54,221 bases of DNA from Xanthobacteraceae bacterium (GTDB lineage: Bacteria > Pseudomonadota > Alphaproteobacteria > Rhizobiales > Xanthobacteraceae), in contig JASHOX010000025.1 in assembly GCA_030038415.1 (NCBI GenBank), positions 1-54,221 on the forward strand, in the 5' to 3' direction. Position 1 is the first letter of the stretch, and each line of letters begins with the position of its first letter. A program made the position numbers and the translations under genes. Shown piece by piece: positions 1 through 8,642 of this stretch. The notes under the pieces are model-generated. The model had not been told where the DNA came from. It searched no databases and worked only from the letters and a program-made list of their open reading frames with translations.

Positions 1-2
1 TG

Positions 3-746
3 TGGATCACGCTGAACGACGGCCGCTCGGTCCCGGGACACGTGCTCGGCTACGATCAGGAGACCGGTTTCGGCCTGGTACAGGCGCTGGCCAAGCTCGA
101 CGTGCCCGCGCTCGACATCGGCGACTCGGCCGCGGCCTCGATCGGCGAACGCGTCGTGGTCGGTGGCTTCGGCGGCCGGCAACGTTCGGTCGCCGCGCGC
201 ATCGTCGCCAAGCAGGAATTCGCCGGCTATTGGGAATATGTGCTCGACGAAGCGATTTTTACCGCGCCGGCGCATCCGAACTGGGGCGGCACCGCACTGA
301 TCGGTCCGGCCGGCGATCTGCTCGGCATCGGCTCGCTGCAGCTGCAGCATGCGGTCGAAAAGGGCCAGACGCAGAACATCAACATGATGATTCCGATCGA
401 CCTGTTGAAGCCGATCGCAGACGACCTGATGAAATTCGGGCGCCGCAATGCGCCGCCACGGCCCTGGCTCGGCCTTTACGCGACCGAAGTCGAGAACCGG
501 CTCGTCGTCGTTGGGCTTGCCGATCGCGGACCGGCGAAGAAGGCGGATTTGCGGACCGGCGACATTATTCTCTCGGTCGCCGGCAAGGACGTGCGCGACC
601 TCGCCAGCTTTTTCCGCCGCATCTGGGCGCAGGGTGCCGCCGGCGTCGAAGTGCCGATCTCGATCTACCGCGACGGCGAGACCATGGAGATGCGCATCAA
701 ATCGAGCGAGCGTAATCGGTTTCTTAAAGGGCCGAGTCTGCATTGA
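3..746 (+). CDS. HtrA/DegP-like trypsin-fold protein with PDZ domain, 5' truncated, probable pseudoprotease
   Basis: The reading frame is open from base 3, so the N-terminus lies outside the window; 247 codons are visible. The first ~125 residues match the second half of an S1C trypsin-like domain, and residues ~155-240 form a PDZ domain (PWLGLY, then LRTGDIILSVAG). Periplasmic HtrA proteases need a His-Asp-Ser triad. Here the usual TDLAL stretch reads TGFGL (Gly at bases 66-68) and the usual GNSGG reads PNWGG (Trp at bases 282-284), so both the Asp and the Ser appear lost. The His would lie outside the window. The fold and PDZ look intact, so I infer a conserved non-catalytic member that may bind peptides or act as a chaperone. 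Function is otherwise unknown. Confidence 0.8.
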   Translation, partial: WITLNDGRSVPGHVLGYDQETGFGLVQALAKLDVPALDIGDSAAASIGERVVVGGFGGRQRSVAARIVAKQEFAGYWEYVLDEAIFTAPAHPNWGGTALIGPAGDLLGIGSLQLQHAVEKGQTQNINMMIPIDLLKPIADDLMKFGRRNAPPRPWLGLYATEVENRLVVVGLADRGPAKKADLRTGDIILSVAGKDVRDLASFFRRIWAQGAAGVEVPISIYRDGETMEMRIKSSERNRFLKGPSLH

Positions 747-833
747 GGTCGTTTCCCGGACTCCGAAACTTAAACGGTCCCGGTTCTGCAGCGCACCACT
801 GCGTGCTGCGCTGCGCCCGAGACACGTTTCCTG

Positions 834-1712
834 TCACGGCTCCGCAAACAACGCTCGTAATCCCTCCCGATAGGTCGGATAGCGCAAAGCAACACCAAGT
901 TCGCGCTTGAGCTTGTCGTTTTTCACGCGTCGGCATTCCTGCCAAAAGCTCAAGCCCAAAGGCGACATCGACGGTGCGGCGTCGGCAAAGGGGACTTCCG
1001 CCGGCGGCGCGATGCCGAGGAGCTGAGCCGCGAAGACAAGCGGATCGCCAGGCGGCGACGGCTCGTCGTCGGCGACGTTGAAAATGCCGGACGCCGCGCG
1101 CGTGAACGCCGCATCGATTACCTGCGCGATGTCAGCGACGTGAATGCGATTGAAAATTTGTCCGGGCTTGACGATACGGCGCGCGCCGCCGCGCCCAATT
1201 TGCGTCAGCGCATTGCGTCCCGGCCCGTAAATGCCGGCGAGGCGCAGGATAGCCACTGCAATGCCACGGCGCGCGCCCAAATCCTGCCAGGCCTGCTCGG
1301 CTGCCAGCCGTTCGCGGCCGCGCGCCGATTCGGGGCCCGGCGGGGTTTCCTCGTCGACCCAATCGCCGCCGCGATCGCCATAGACGCCGACCGTGGACAG
1401 ATAGACGATCGAGCGCAGATGCTGCGCCTGCGCAAAGGCGTCGCCGCAGGCGCGCAGCACCGGATCGCCCTTGGCGTCCTGCGGGATCGAGATCAGCGCC
1501 GCATCGGCGGCGATGATCGCTTGTTGCAATTCGTCTGATGCCGATTTGCCGTCGAAAACGAGCGCGCGCAGCTTGCCGCCGTTATAGGCATTCAACACCG
1601 CGGCGCGCTCCTTACTGCGCATCGTGCCGACGATGCGGTCGAACTTCTGGCCGAACGCGGCGACATAATGCTCCGCCGAGTAGCCCAAGCCGAGGCAAAT
1701 GAGCTGAGACAT
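834..1712 (-). CDS. SDR-type NAD(P)-binding epimerase/oxidoreductase (YeeZ-like)
   Basis: A 292-residue protein with an N-terminal Rossmann nucleotide-binding motif (CLGLGYSAEHY, residues ~6-16) and a second SDR landmark, YLSTVGVYG (residues ~103-111). The IYGPGRN stretch and a C-terminal substrate-binding region resemble extended SDRs such as E. coli YeeZ. The usual YxxxK catalytic pair is not obvious; the equivalent region reads SARGRERLAAEQ, so catalysis may differ or be lost. It starts 6 bases after the queG stop, suggesting co-transcription with queG and the GST gene. The substrate is unknown. Confidence 0.8.
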   Translation of the reverse strand: MSQLICLGLGYSAEHYVAAFGQKFDRIVGTMRSKERAAVLNAYNGGKLRALVFDGKSASDELQQAIIAADAALISIPQDAKGDPVLRACGDAFAQAQHLRSIVYLSTVGVYGDRGGDWVDEETPPGPESARGRERLAAEQAWQDLGARRGIAVAILRLAGIYGPGRNALTQIGRGGARRIVKPGQIFNRIHVADIAQVIDAAFTRAASGIFNVADDEPSPPGDPLVFAAQLLGIAPPAEVPFADAAPSMSPLGLSFWQECRRVKNDKLKRELGVALRYPTYREGLRALFAEP

Positions 1713-1718
1713 TTACGC

Positions 1719-2840
1719 TTAGTGGCCTCGTACCGCCGCCCATTCCGCAATGACGTCCGGATCGGGCTCTGCTCCATGCTTCTCCGCGTTGCGTTCAAGC
1801 CTTGCACCGTCTAACCGGCCGAGCGCCCAGACAGCGGCGCCACGGACCAGCGACGATTCATCATCGAGCAGCCGCTCGGCCTCGTCCGCGAGCGAAGCGT
1901 CGCCCGAATTGCCGATCGCGATCAGCACATTGCGGACAAAGCGCGCACGGCCGACGCGCTTGATCGGGCTTTTTGTAAACAACGCGCGGAACGCAGCGTC
2001 ATCGAGCCGGGCCAGGTCGGCGAGATACGGCGCACGCAGCGTCTCGCGTGCCGCAAGCTTCGTCTCACGGCCGGCGACCGCAAATTTGTTCCACGGACAG
2101 ACCGCAAGACAATCGTCGCAGCCGTAGATCCGGTTGCCCATCGGCTCCCGGAATTCGCGCGGGATCGGGCCCTTATGCTCGATGGTCAGGTAAGAAATGC
2201 AGCGCCGCGCATCGAGCCGGTATGGCACCGGGAAAGCCGCCGTCGGGCAGATGTCGAGGCAGGCGCGACAATGGCCGCAATGGTCGGTCTCGGCCGGATC
2301 CGGCGGCAAATCGAGCGTGGTGAAGATGGCGCCGAGAAACAGCCAGGAGCCGAATTGCCGCGACACCAGATTGGTGTGCTTGCCCTGCCAGCCGAGGCCG
2401 GCTGACGCAGCGAGCGGCTTCTCCATCACCGGCGCCGTGTCGACAAAAACCTTGATGTCGCCGCCGGCGTTGTCGATCAGCCAACGCCCGAGAGCTTTCA
2501 GCCGCGGCTTGACCAGCTCGTGATAGTCGTCGCCGCGGGCGTAGACCGAAATGTCGCCGCGCGCACGGTCCTTGAAGATCGCCAAAGGATCGTCAGTCGA
2601 CCCGTAATTGAGGCCGAGCATGACAATCGAGCGCGTTTGCGGCCACAGCACATGCGGATCGGCGCGGCGCTCGGCGTTGGCCGCCATCCATGCCATGTCC
2701 CCATGCGCTCCGGCGGCAAGGAATTGGCGCAACCGCTCCGCTGCAACGGGGATCGCATCCGGCCGCGTAACGCCGATCGCGTCAAAACCTCGCGCATGGG
2801 CGGCGTCGGCCAGGGCAGCCTTGAGCGCCGCACCGGTCAG
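1719..2840 (-). CDS. queG: Epoxyqueuosine reductase QueG
   Basis: QueG reduces epoxyqueuosine to queuosine in tRNA, using cobalamin and two [4Fe-4S] clusters in the cytoplasm. The protein shows both ferredoxin-like cysteine sets, [12 protein letters not shown] and [11 protein letters not shown]. An N-terminal DUF1730-type region and a C-terminal HEAT-like segment ([16 protein letters not shown]) complete the family layout. The frame stays open far into the upstream GST gene, but the recognisable protein begins right at the GST stop. The best start is a non-standard CTG overlapping the GST TGA, giving about 373 residues, which fits the family. No ATG or GTG is suitably placed, so the exact start is uncertain. 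The gene is probably translated by coupling to the GST gene. Confidence 0.88.
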   Translation of the reverse strand: MTGAALKAALADAAHARGFDAIGVTRPDAIPVAAERLRQFLAAGAHGDMAWMAANAERRADPHVLWPQTRSIVMLGLNYGSTDDPLAIFKDRARGDISVYARGDDYHELVKPRLKALGRWLIDNAGGDIKVFVDTAPVMEKPLAASAGLGWQGKHTNLVSRQFGSWLFLGAIFTTLDLPPDPAETDHCGHCRACLDICPTAAFPVPYRLDARRCISYLTIEHKGPIPREFREPMGNRIYGCDDCLAVCPWNKFAVAGRETKLAARETLRAPYLADLARLDDAAFRALFTKSPIKRVGRARFVRNVLIAIGNSGDASLADEAERLLDDESSLVRGAAVWALGRLDGARLERNAEKHGAEPDPDVIAEWAAVRGH

Positions 2841-3529
2841 AAGTCGAGGTTGGCGTAGTTCGGCGACGGCGGCACGCCGGGCAGCGTTTCGTCGAGCAGC
2901 GCGCGAAACGACGGCCGCGATTTGATCCGCGCGTACCAATTCCTGGCGGTCTCGTCTTCGTCCCACGGCACATCGCCCAGATAATCGGCGGCGGACAAAT
3001 GCGCCGCCGCGGCCAGATCGGCGTAGGTCAAGGCATCGCCGGCGAGCCAATCGCGGGTACGCACGAGCCAGCCGATATAAGTTAAATGGTACCTGATGTT
3101 GCTCTTTGCCGCACGTAGCGTCTCCATGTCGGGTGAGCCGCCGCCGCTAGCCGCCGGGATGTAGCGCTTATAGACCCGCTCACGCGCCAGCGCGCCGGAA
3201 ACTTCCTCGAAGAACTTGTCGTTGAACCAGCTCATCAGCCGGCGTACCTCGATGCGGCCGCCAAGGTCGACCGGCAACAACCGGAACTCGCCGAGCGTGA
3301 GCCCGCGGGTCTCGTCGAGATATTCAGCGATCACCGCGGCGCCCGGCACCGGTGGCACGCCCTCTTCGACCAGGACCGGCGTCGTTGCAGCGGGATTAAG
3401 CTGGAGGAATTCCTCGCGCCGTTCCCACACCCGTTCCTCGACCAGCCGCGGCGGCAAGCCGTATTCTTCAAGCGCCAGGCGGACAAAGCGCGAATGGGGG
3501 CAAATCGGATGATGGAACAGCGTCAGCAT
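2837..3529 (-). CDS. Glutathione S-transferase family protein
   Basis: A 230-residue cytosolic protein with a thioredoxin-like N-terminal domain starting [17 protein letters not shown] (residues ~4-20) and an all-helical C-terminal domain from ~90, the normal two-domain GST layout. The CPHS motif carries a Cys and a Ser that could contact glutathione. The proline-containing substrate loop, [10 protein letters not shown] (residues ~48-57), is present. The gene lies between uppP (45-base gap) and queG, whose start overlaps its stop. The substrate cannot be told from sequence; the operon position does not point to a specific pathway. Confidence 0.87.
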   Translation of the reverse strand: MLTLFHHPICPHSRFVRLALEEYGLPPRLVEERVWERREEFLQLNPAATTPVLVEEGVPPVPGAAVIAEYLDETRGLTLGEFRLLPVDLGGRIEVRRLMSWFNDKFFEEVSGALARERVYKRYIPAASGGGSPDMETLRAAKSNIRYHLTYIGWLVRTRDWLAGDALTYADLAAAAHLSAADYLGDVPWDEDETARNWYARIKSRPSFRALLDETLPGVPPSPNYANLDF

Positions 3530-3574
3530 GGGCTTATGCGCTTGGTTCGAATCCTATCCTTGCTGGGTGAATCG

Positions 3575-4453
3575 TCAGGCCACCCACCCCATCGCCACGC
3601 CGACTAGGATCACGACGCCGAGCAAGAACCGATAGATCGCGAACGGCCAGCTCGAAAAATTCTCCAGGATTTTCATCAAACCCCAGATCGCAAAGAAGGC
3701 CGAAACGGCGGCAACCCCGATGCCGACGATCAGTACCGACCAGGCGTACCAATCGAGATGGATCTTGTGGAGTTCCCACAATTCCTTGAATCCGGCCAGC
3801 GCGATCGCGGGCAGGCCCAAGAGAAACGACAGGCGCGCCGCTTCGTCGCGTTGAAAGCCGAGCATCAGCGCGGCGGTCAAGGTCGAGCCGGAGCGGGACA
3901 CGCCGGGAATAAGCGCGCCGGTCTGCGCCAGCCCGACAATAAGCGCGTCGGCAAGCGTTGCCTTCCCGATTGTGCGCGAATGGCGCGCCCAGATTTCGGC
4001 AACGACAAGAAGCGCGCCCATCACCAGGCACGTCCAGCCGATGACGCTGATCGCGCGGATCGGCGAATTGCAGGTGTTGAGGAGTTTGGCCAGCGCCAGG
4101 CCCGCAACGCCGATCGGGATCGTTGCCAGCACGATCCACAAAGCAAACTGGAATGAGCGGTCGTGGAATTTGCCGCGAATGGCGGCGGAGATCGAATTGA
4201 TCGCCAAGTCTCGCACGTCCGTCCAAAAATAACTCACCACCGCGCCCAGCGCGGCAAGCTGCATGGCGGCGGAGAAAGCGGAGCCCGGGTCCGACCAGCC
4301 GAGCACGGCGGGGACGAGCCGCATATGCGCGGTCGATGAGATCGGCATTAATTCGGTGATGCCCTGCACCACGCCGAGAACGGCGACCTTGACATAACCC
4401 AACGCTACGAAGCCGGTATCGACGCCATGAGTGCAAGCTTCGGACATGGTCAC
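3575..4453 (-). CDS. uppP: Undecaprenyl-diphosphatase UppP (BacA)
   Basis: An integral membrane enzyme that dephosphorylates undecaprenyl pyrophosphate to recycle the lipid carrier for peptidoglycan and O-antigen synthesis. The two family signatures are clear: GVVQGITELMPISSTAHMRL (residues ~27-46), with the catalytic Glu and Ser, and GVSRSGSTLTAALMLGF (residues ~160-176), with the catalytic Arg. About eight hydrophobic helices span the 292 residues, slightly longer than the typical 265-280 because of an N-terminal lead. ATG at 4453 or 4447 are both possible starts. It is followed in the same direction by the GST and queG genes. Confidence 0.93.
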   Translation of the reverse strand: MTMSEACTHGVDTGFVALGYVKVAVLGVVQGITELMPISSTAHMRLVPAVLGWSDPGSAFSAAMQLAALGAVVSYFWTDVRDLAINSISAAIRGKFHDRSFQFALWIVLATIPIGVAGLALAKLLNTCNSPIRAISVIGWTCLVMGALLVVAEIWARHSRTIGKATLADALIVGLAQTGALIPGVSRSGSTLTAALMLGFQRDEAARLSFLLGLPAIALAGFKELWELHKIHLDWYAWSVLIVGIGVAAVSAFFAIWGLMKILENFSSWPFAIYRFLLGVVILVGVAMGWVA

Positions 4454-4546
4454 TCGTCTTTGCAGATTGCGGGGAGCACGCGGAGGCCGAATCGGCGCGC
4501 CTAGATTAGCGGGGACGGTCCCGAAACGCTGGCATTATTTGACGGC

Positions 4547-5524
4547 TTATGCCGTGTGCGGATTGAACTGACCGGTTTTGCGGAAGCGCCAGAGGTAGGT
4601 GGGTACGATCGCCTCTATCGATTCCGGGATGATGCCGAGCCCTTCCAGCGTGCGGCCGTCGCGCCTAGCCGCGTCGGACACGATGTTATCGACCTTGAGC
4701 AGTTCGACTTGATCGGGTGTGATCGGCGGCTTTGGCGCGAATTGCAGGAACATCGCCTGCAGCTTCAACAACGCAAACGGCACCGGCACCAAGAGGCGGC
4801 GGCGCTGCGTGGTGGCGAGCACGAATTGCATCAATTCCTTGAACGTGCGCACCGCCGGTCCGCCCAGTTCGTAGATCGTGCCGGACTTGAGATCGCCGTC
4901 GACCGCCTTGGCGACGGCCTCGCCGACGTCGCCGGCAAAGACCGGCTGCATGCGGCCGTGGCCGCCGCCCGGCAGCGGCAACGCCGGCGACAGCCGCGCC
5001 AGCGCGGCGAAGCGGTTGAAGAAATCGTCCTCGGGGCCGAACACGATCGACGGCCGCATGATGATCGCTTCGCTGTGCGCGGCGAACACGCGCGCTTCGC
5101 CTTGCCCCTTGGCCCGCGCATAATGCGAGGACGCGGACGGGTCGGCGCCGATGGCGGAAACGTGAACGAGCGGCGCGCCGGCGTCCTTGGCGGCCAGCGC
5201 CACTGCCTCGGCGCCCACTGTCATCACGGCGTCGAAACGCTGATTGCCGCGCTCGAACAGGATGCCGACCAGATTGACCACGGCGTCAGCGTCGCGCACC
5301 GCCGCCTTTACCGAATCCGGATAGCGCAGATTGGCCTGCACGGCATGGATCTGGCCGACCCGGCCCATGGGGCGCAAATGGCCGCAAAGCTCCGGACGGC
5401 GCACCGCGACGCGGATGCGATAGCCGCGATTGGCCAGCGCCCGCACCACGTGGCGGCCGAGAAACCCCGAGCCGCCGAACACGGTGACCAGCGTTTCAAG
5501 CTTGCTCTTGATGGCCATCGTCAC
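4547..5524 (-). CDS. NDUFA9-type complex I-associated NAD(P)-binding protein
   Basis: A 325-residue atypical SDR. The dinucleotide-binding motif VFGGSGFLGRHVVRAL lies at residues ~14-29, followed by VNLVGIL and HVSAIGAD. RPSIVFGPEDDFFNR (residues ~157-171) and the C-terminal PITPDQVELLKVDN are typical of alphaproteobacterial homologues of the mitochondrial complex I accessory subunit NDUFA9. The family probably has a structural NADPH-binding role rather than a catalytic one. The start ATG at 5524 is followed by a second at 5518. It lies 93 bases upstream of uppP in the same direction. Confidence 0.85.
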   Translation of the reverse strand: MTMAIKSKLETLVTVFGGSGFLGRHVVRALANRGYRIRVAVRRPELCGHLRPMGRVGQIHAVQANLRYPDSVKAAVRDADAVVNLVGILFERGNQRFDAVMTVGAEAVALAAKDAGAPLVHVSAIGADPSASSHYARAKGQGEARVFAAHSEAIIMRPSIVFGPEDDFFNRFAALARLSPALPLPGGGHGRMQPVFAGDVGEAVAKAVDGDLKSGTIYELGGPAVRTFKELMQFVLATTQRRRLLVPVPFALLKLQAMFLQFAPKPPITPDQVELLKVDNIVSDAARRDGRTLEGLGIIPESIEAIVPTYLWRFRKTGQFNPHTA

Positions 5525-5690
5525 TCTTGATTGCCCGAAGCGGCGAAATACATGATCGCTTCCGTGCTGTATAGGGGATTACGGAGTTGCCCGCATGACG
5601 GATTTGGCGTTGGGGTGCAAGACGGATAACCCCTTCGATTGACAAGGGGATGACCGCTTTCGTACCTATCCCGGCACGGCCCACCGCAAT

Positions 5691-5775
<85 letters not shown>

Positions 5776-5858
5776 CCCCAAAAACTCGGCTTTGATTTCT
5801 GGACGCCGATGGTCCCCCTGACGGGAGCGGCTGACAATTGTTTTGCAAATGAACGGAA

Positions 5859-7268
5859 TCAGGCAGCGACGCAAGCCGCCGACGCCTGCTCTTCGGATGC
5901 AAGTACCCCCAGCATGTCTTGCAGCCGGGTGAACTTCTCTCGCGATTTGCCCGCGGCTTCGCCGCGCCGTATCTCCGCCGCATCAATTTTCTGCCAGTCG
6001 GCATAGCTGACAAGGCGGACTGAGCGGGCATTGAACAGCGCCTGCAATCCTTCCGCTCCCGGCCGCGCGGCGGTATCAAATTGTGGCAAGTCGGCGAGCA
6101 GCGAGTTGACCGTCAGCACGCTGTCCTCGCGGTTGGTGCCAATGATTCCTGTGGGGCCGCGCTTGATCCAACCCGACACATAGAGGCCGGGCACCGTCGT
6201 TGCGCCGTCCGTCACGCGTCCGTCGCGGTTGGGGATGACGCCGCGCGCGGCATCGAACGGCACGCCCGGCATGGCGACCCCGCGATAGCCGATGCTGCGA
6301 AACAGAATGCTGCAGGAAAGCTCCGCGGTCTCGCCGGTCGGCTCGGCGACTTGATGCGACGCTTCACCGGTCAGGCGATTGTGCATCAGCATCACGGATT
6401 CGAGCCGGCCTTTGCCGCGCAGCTCGATCGGAGTCTTCAGGAATTCGATATGGCAGCGCCGGCGGTGCGTCGGCGCCGGACGCGCCGCGAATTGCTGCAA
6501 CACCTCATAGCTCTTTTGCGCGGCGCGGTTGCTCTTGTCGGCAAGCTCCGCACGGCTTGCCGCGTTGAGATCGAGGTCGCGCACGTTCACGACCGGATCG
6601 CAGTCGGCGAGGCTGCCGAGTTCCCGCAGCTCCGGATGGGTGAATTTAGCCTGTGCCGGACCGCGCCGTCCGATCATGACGATGTCGCGGATCTTGCTCT
6701 GGGCCAGCACCTCGAACGCATGGGCCGCGATGTCGCTGCCGCGCAGTTCATCGGCCGTCTTGGCGAGAATCCGGCAGACGTCGACAGCGACGTTGCCTTG
6801 ACCGACGATCACCGCGGTGCTGCCGGACAGGTCAAAGACCCGATCGCGGTAGTCGGGATGGCCGTTATACCAGCCGACGAACTCGGTCGCGGCGTGGCTG
6901 CCCGCCAAATCCTCGCCGGGAATATCCATGGTTCGGTCGCTCTGCGCCCCGCAGGTGAATATGACGGCGTGGTAGCAACCCTGCAGTTCCGCCACGCTGA
7001 TGTCGCGCCCGATGGTGACGTTGCCGAAGAACCGGAAGCCGGGGGAGGCGGCAATGCGCTGATAAACGTGGATCGGTTCCTTGAGTTTCGGGTGGTCGGG
7101 GGCGACGCCGCTGCGAACCAGACCGAACGGCGAAGCAAGCCGCTCGAACATGTCGACCGCGACCGCCGGCGCCACTTTCAAGAGCGCCTCGGCAGCATAG
7201 AAGCCGGCCGGACCGCTGCCGACGATGGCTATCCGCAAGGGATTGTCCTGAGTGCCGAGCCCGGCCAT
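5859..7268 (-). CDS. fprA: Ferredoxin-NADP+ reductase of adrenodoxin-reductase type (FprA-like)
   Basis: A 469-residue FAD flavoprotein. An FAD-binding motif, IVGSGPAGFYAAEAL, lies at residues ~15-29, an NADP-binding motif, VIVGQGNVAVDVCR, at ~152-165, and the C-terminal GWIKRGPTGIIGTNREDS closes the FAD site. This is the layout of mitochondrial adrenodoxin reductase and mycobacterial FprA, which move electrons between NADPH and ferredoxin. It is the last gene of the oxidoreductase operon, 35 bases after a 7Fe-type ferredoxin. I infer that it works toward NADPH, draining ferredoxin reduced by the oxidoreductase. Confidence 0.9.
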   Translation of the reverse strand: MAGLGTQDNPLRIAIVGSGPAGFYAAEALLKVAPAVAVDMFERLASPFGLVRSGVAPDHPKLKEPIHVYQRIAASPGFRFFGNVTIGRDISVAELQGCYHAVIFTCGAQSDRTMDIPGEDLAGSHAATEFVGWYNGHPDYRDRVFDLSGSTAVIVGQGNVAVDVCRILAKTADELRGSDIAAHAFEVLAQSKIRDIVMIGRRGPAQAKFTHPELRELGSLADCDPVVNVRDLDLNAASRAELADKSNRAAQKSYEVLQQFAARPAPTHRRRCHIEFLKTPIELRGKGRLESVMLMHNRLTGEASHQVAEPTGETAELSCSILFRSIGYRGVAMPGVPFDAARGVIPNRDGRVTDGATTVPGLYVSGWIKRGPTGIIGTNREDSVLTVNSLLADLPQFDTAARPGAEGLQALFNARSVRLVSYADWQKIDAAEIRRGEAAGKSREKFTRLQDMLGVLASEEQASAACVAA

Positions 7269-7303
7269 CGCCGATGCCTCCCGGTTGGGGCGCTTGGTGC
7301 TGT

Positions 7304-7606
7304 TTAGAACCCGAGCGATTTCTTGCGCTCTTCGGCCCCGGGGTAGGGTGCCTGCTTGCTCTCGACCGGAGGCAGATTCGGCGCCCGCGCGGCGTTGATC
7401 TCGATCCAGCGCTGCTTGTCGGGCGGAATCGGATCCTCATAGATCGCCTCGACCGGGCACTTCGAAATACAGGCGCCGCAGTCCACGCAGGTCTCGGGAT
7501 CGATGTAGAGCATCTCGTCGTCGCCGTGAAAGCACGCGACCGGACAGACCGCGACGCAATCCGTGAAACGACACCGCTGGCAATTGTCGGTAACGACGGT
7601 CGTCAT
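7304..7606 (-). CDS. 7Fe-type ferredoxin (FdxA-like)
   Basis: A 100-residue soluble electron carrier. The first cysteine set, CQRCRFTDCVAVCPVACF, followed by CVDCGACISKCPVEAI, fits a [3Fe-4S] plus [4Fe-4S] ferredoxin, with an extended C-terminal tail as in FdxA/FdI proteins. The start is ATG at 7606, whose last two bases overlap the beta-subunit stop in an ATGA arrangement, implying coupled translation. A longer frame upstream exists only inside the beta gene. Its position between the oxidoreductase and an FprA-like reductase makes it the likely carrier between the two. Confidence 0.92.
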   Translation of the reverse strand: MTTVVTDNCQRCRFTDCVAVCPVACFHGDDEMLYIDPETCVDCGACISKCPVEAIYEDPIPPDKQRWIEINAARAPNLPPVESKQAPYPGAEERKKSLGF

Positions 7607-8637
7607 TTGGTGCCCGCCGCACCATCGGCTGCCGCGAATGGCAGCACGCCAGGAATGACCCATGACTGCCACATCGCGTCGACCTTCGCCTGCACATAGG
7701 CGATGTCGTCCTTGTTGAAATGCGCGAACCGTCCTTGCCGCATCAGATAGTCCTCGACCGGCTTGCGCTTGAGCTTGCCCTCGGCAATGCGCTTGGTCTC
7801 GCCGTACAGCTTGATCTTGCGATCCTCGATCTCATAGAGCGGCCAGATGCCGGTGGCGACCGCGAGTTCACCGATCTCATGCGAGTATCTCGGATCGTAG
7901 TCCCAGCCCTTGGGGCAGGGATCGAGCGAGTGGATGAAGGTCGGCCCGCCGATGCTCAAGGCGCGGCGAACCGCGTTCAAGGTGTCGAGCGGGTTCGTCG
8001 ATACGACGGTGGCGACATATTTGCACTCGGGATGGCCGGCCGCGATCATCGCCGCGGTGTTCTTTTTCCAGTGCTTGTTCATGATGCGGTGGGCTTTACC
8101 CGGCGGGCTGAAGCTGGTGTGCGAGCCATAGGGCGAGGAGCCGGACGTCTGAATGTCGGTGTTCGCATACGACTCGTTATCGTACATCATGATGAGCAGA
8201 TTGTACTCGCTGTGCAGCATCGCCGCCGAGATTGCCGACAAGCCCATGTCGGCACCGCCGCCGTCGCCGCATACGCCGATCACATTGATCGGCTCCTTGG
8301 TCATCTTGCCCTTGCGCATCAGCGCCTGCAGCCCCGCCGCGGTGCCGACCGCCGCCGAACCCGACGAACCAAGCTGCGTGTGCATCCACGGCAGCGCCCA
8401 CGGCGTGCAGTAATAGCTCGTGTTGGCCACGTACATGCAGCCGGTGGAGCCCAGCACGATGGTGCGCGGCCCGGCGGCCTTGGCCAGCAGGCGCATGACT
8501 TGCGCCGATTCGCAGCCCTGGCAGGTGCGATGCCCGGAGGTGAAATATTCCTCGCGCGCGATCCGCTTGATGCCCTTCCAGGGATCGAGAGCCTGGGGTG
8601 CGGTGAAATCGCCGATATTTTGCTTCGTGTCTAGCAT
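7603..8637 (-). CDS. 2-oxoacid:ferredoxin oxidoreductase beta subunit, likely oxalate oxidoreductase (TPP-binding)
   Basis: A 344-residue thiamin-diphosphate subunit. Cluster ligands are visible as RTCQGCESAQ (residues ~37-46), the Cys in GSTGCMYV, and a later Cys in LDPCPKGW. The TPP/Mg site is GVCGDGGGADMGL followed by MMYDNESYANTDIQTSG. These are the hallmarks of PFOR/OOR beta subunits. Start ATG at 8637 lies 5 bases after the alpha stop. The frame runs further upstream, but only inside the alpha gene. Substrate identity rests mainly on the alpha subunit and the neighbouring OxlT-like carrier. The subunit contributes the thiamin chemistry and one [4Fe-4S] cluster, so it should be oxygen sensitive. 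Confidence 0.9.
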   Translation of the reverse strand: MLDTKQNIGDFTAPQALDPWKGIKRIAREEYFTSGHRTCQGCESAQVMRLLAKAAGPRTIVLGSTGCMYVANTSYYCTPWALPWMHTQLGSSGSAAVGTAAGLQALMRKGKMTKEPINVIGVCGDGGGADMGLSAISAAMLHSEYNLLIMMYDNESYANTDIQTSGSSPYGSHTSFSPPGKAHRIMNKHWKKNTAAMIAAGHPECKYVATVVSTNPLDTLNAVRRALSIGGPTFIHSLDPCPKGWDYDPRYSHEIGELAVATGIWPLYEIEDRKIKLYGETKRIAEGKLKRKPVEDYLMRQGRFAHFNKDDIAYVQAKVDAMWQSWVIPGVLPFAAADGAAGTK

Positions 8638-8642
8638 GGCTG

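Noticed and set aside
4556..5530. Long plus-strand open frame (324 codons)
   Set aside because: Exactly antisense to the NDUFA9-type gene; low-complexity Arg/His-rich translation and no family match, caused by GC-rich codon bias.
6081..7307. Plus-strand open frame of 408 codons
   Set aside because: Antisense shadow of the FprA-like gene with no recognisable domain.
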